This document shows positions 62,830-64,000 of a stretch of 64,000 nucleotides of DNA, one piece after another; position 1 is the first letter of the stretch; every line of letters starts with the position of its first letter. A program made the translations under genes and the position numbers. The notes under the pieces were generated by a model that saw only the letters and a program-made list of their open reading frames with translations, was not told the origin of the DNA and made no database searches. This stretch comes from Mycobacterium colombiense (GTDB taxonomy: Bacteria > Actinomycetota > Actinomycetes > Mycobacteriales > Mycobacteriaceae), in assembly GCF_003284975.1 (NCBI RefSeq), contig NZ_QMEU01000007.1:1-64000 (forward strand). Direction: 5' to 3'.

Positions 62830-63484
62830 CGAGCACCGCTTTCAAGTCGGCTTTGAGCGCGCGAGCAATGCGCCCCTTCTTCTGGGCATTCGCTTCCGGG
62901 CCGGCGAGTTCGTCGCGTTTGGCGCTAAACGACTTGCCCCATTGGGCCAACATTTCGGCGGCGAGCCGCGAATGCTCGAGCCCTAACTCCCGCGCGAGTC
63001 GTTCCTCGGGCTCGCCGATCTGCCCGAGCATCCGCATCGTGGCACCTTTCGACACCGACTGAAGGCGGGCCGGCCAGTTATCTCGGTAGTCGTCAGTAAC
63101 GACTGACTCCAACGCGGCGCCGGCCTCGCGTCGGTACCGGCCCGCCGCCGTCACGGCGTCTCCCGACAGGTAGCGGCGCAGTTCCTCAGATGAGACGCTG
63201 ATTCTTGGTGTGACAGCGATGTTGTCGTCCCCGCGAACGAGGTCGCCCAACGATACGGGCCGGTCGAGTAGCTCTGAGAAGATCAGAGCCAAGGCAACCA
63301 ACGTCGGCAGTGTCGGCGATACCTTGCCGTGTTCGAGGTCTGAGACTCGCCCAGTGCCCCAGTTCAAGCCGCATGCCCGCGCCGCCTTGGCTACGTCGTT
63401 GAGGTTCGCGTCACCACGTAGTTCTCGCGCGTTGCGGCCCATCACCGCCGCCAGGTCGACCGTTTCCGTCACGACACGCAACAT
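62813..63484 (-). CDS. XRE-type repressor of the integrated element
   Basis: 223 residues from ATG 63484; an upstream ATG at 63580 runs through the intergenic region. Helix-turn-helix region VAKAARACGLNWGTGRVSDLEHGKVSPTL (residues about 25-50), then a long C-terminal part with AARELAR-like helices and basic tail. Likely lysogeny-type repressor. A TTGACA (63537-63532) with a weak -10 lies upstream. The downstream integrase gene starts inside its last codons. Confidence 0.82.
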   Translation of the reverse strand: MLRVVTETVDLAAVMGRNARELRGDANLNDVAKAARACGLNWGTGRVSDLEHGKVSPTLPTLVALALIFSELLDRPVSLGDLVRGDDNIAVTPRISVSSEELRRYLSGDAVTAAGRYRREAGAALESVVTDDYRDNWPARLQSVSKGATMRMLGQIGEPEERLARELGLEHSRLAAEMLAQWGKSFSAKRDELAGPEANAQKKGRIARALKADLKAVLDGDDQ

Positions 63485-63583
63485 ACCCCGGTTTCGCGAG
63501 GCTTGACAGCAGGCGACGCGCGATGCAGTGTCAACGACAAGCCCGTGATTTGCATGGGTTGAGAATCTCACCGGAGGCACACC

Positions 63584-63823
63584 TTGAACGCGAGCGTCAA
63601 CTCAGCCAGTTTGAACACATCGCCGCCCGAGACTGCTGGCCCCAAAGAGGTTGCAGCAGTGCTTCATACGACAGAGCAAGGACTTGCGCAGATGCGCTAT
63701 CGCGGCATGGGGCCGAAGTTCATCAAGGTCAACCGGAAGGTCTTGTACCGATGGAGTGACGTCAACGCGTACCTCGACGCGAACACCGTTCAGCGCACCG
63801 ACAGTCCGCGGGGGGTTGCGTAA
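63584..63823 (+). CDS. Excisionase-like HTH protein
   Basis: 79 residues from TTG 63584 with GGAGG six bases upstream. MerR/excisionase-type helix-turn-helix: GPKEVAAVLHTTEQGLAQMRYRG, then FIKVNRKVLYRWSDVNAYLDA. Divergent from the repressor; this arrangement is that of a phage-like switch. Its stop overlaps the next start by one base. Confidence 0.85.
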   Translation: MNASVNSASLNTSPPETAGPKEVAAVLHTTEQGLAQMRYRGMGPKFIKVNRKVLYRWSDVNAYLDANTVQRTDSPRGVA

Positions 63824-64000
63824 TGGGGAAGCCACCTGATCAGCCCGCCGTTCACGTAGCGGCGAACGCGTCGCGGCCGGGGCTGGTGCTCGTCGCGATC
63901 GGCAGCGGATCCGACCCGTACAGCGTCACGCCCGAGTTCGCCGTCGGGCTGGCCGGCCAACTGCTCGGCGCTGCCACTACAGCGCGCACCGCGGGGACGT
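63823..64000 (+). CDS. Unknown ORF running off the right edge
   Basis: ATG 63823 overlaps the excisionase stop (TAATG) and the frame stays open for 59 codons to the end of the window. It reads MGKPPDQPAVHVAANASRPG then VLVAIGSGSDPYSV. Too little is visible for a family; it is part of the integrated element, probably an early or replication-type gene. Confidence 0.6.
   Translation, partial: MGKPPDQPAVHVAANASRPGLVLVAIGSGSDPYSVTPEFAVGLAGQLLGAATTARTAGT

Overview
The window is high-GC chromosome from a slow-growing Mycobacterium. Gene content and order follow the M. tuberculosis region pks13 (Rv3800c) down to tadA (Rv3752c) and the integrase region next to it, shown here in reverse orientation. 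DprE1 carries alanine at the position of M. tuberculosis Cys387, a substitution known from M. avium. This suggests a relative of the M. avium group, but the species cannot be fixed from this stretch.

Bases 1-29600 hold the cell-wall core cluster. It starts with the end of pks13 plus accD4 (mycolic acid condensation), then fadE35, a GarA-like FHA protein and a small secreted protein. Next come embB-embA and embC-aftA (arabinan), dprE2-dprE1 with a GtrA-like membrane protein (decaprenyl-phospho-arabinose), a Gre-like RNA polymerase factor, the galactan set wzm-glfT1-wzt, the proteasome activator bpa and a GT-C galactosaminyltransferase. Two features depart from M. tuberculosis. A three-gene ArsR/SRPBCC/DinB-like operon, with a palindromic operator over its own -10 box, separates embC from embA. 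A 13E12/HNH gene occupies the place of Rv3784-Rv3787c.

Bases 29600-45700 are a mixed housekeeping region. It contains an apparent PLP-less desulfurase-like protein, two oxidoreductase/esterase genes, a Rv2629/Balon-like protein with a small acidic partner, echA21, hisC2, three tRNA genes (Ser-TGA, Ser-GCT, Arg-ACG) and a 42-residue glycine-repeat ORF. It also has a kinase-like APH gene with a SnoaL partner, a methyltransferase, a SigF-type promoter driving two tiny membrane proteins, the tcrXY two-component system and lpqH.

Bases 45800-61500 hold an alkyl-sulfatase-like hydrolase and a five-gene TetR operon (APH kinase, SDR, ACAD10/11-type acyl-CoA dehydrogenase, TetR, quinone oxidoreductase). 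That operon resembles the kinase-dependent 4-hydroxyacyl-CoA (levulinate, lva) pathway. Then follow a methyltransferase, a phosphatase-kinase pair, the proXVWZ osmoprotectant transporter, tyrA and tadA with its partner.

From tRNA-Ser(CGA) at 61569 to the right edge lies the end of an integrated element: tyrosine integrase, XRE-type repressor, excisionase-like gene and an ORF running off the window. Its other end is not in view.

No stretch longer than 300 bases lacks a gene. Many genes have a TANNNT -10 box 6-8 bases before the start codon, so leaderless transcription is common here. I saw no CRISPR array, rRNA or insertion sequence.
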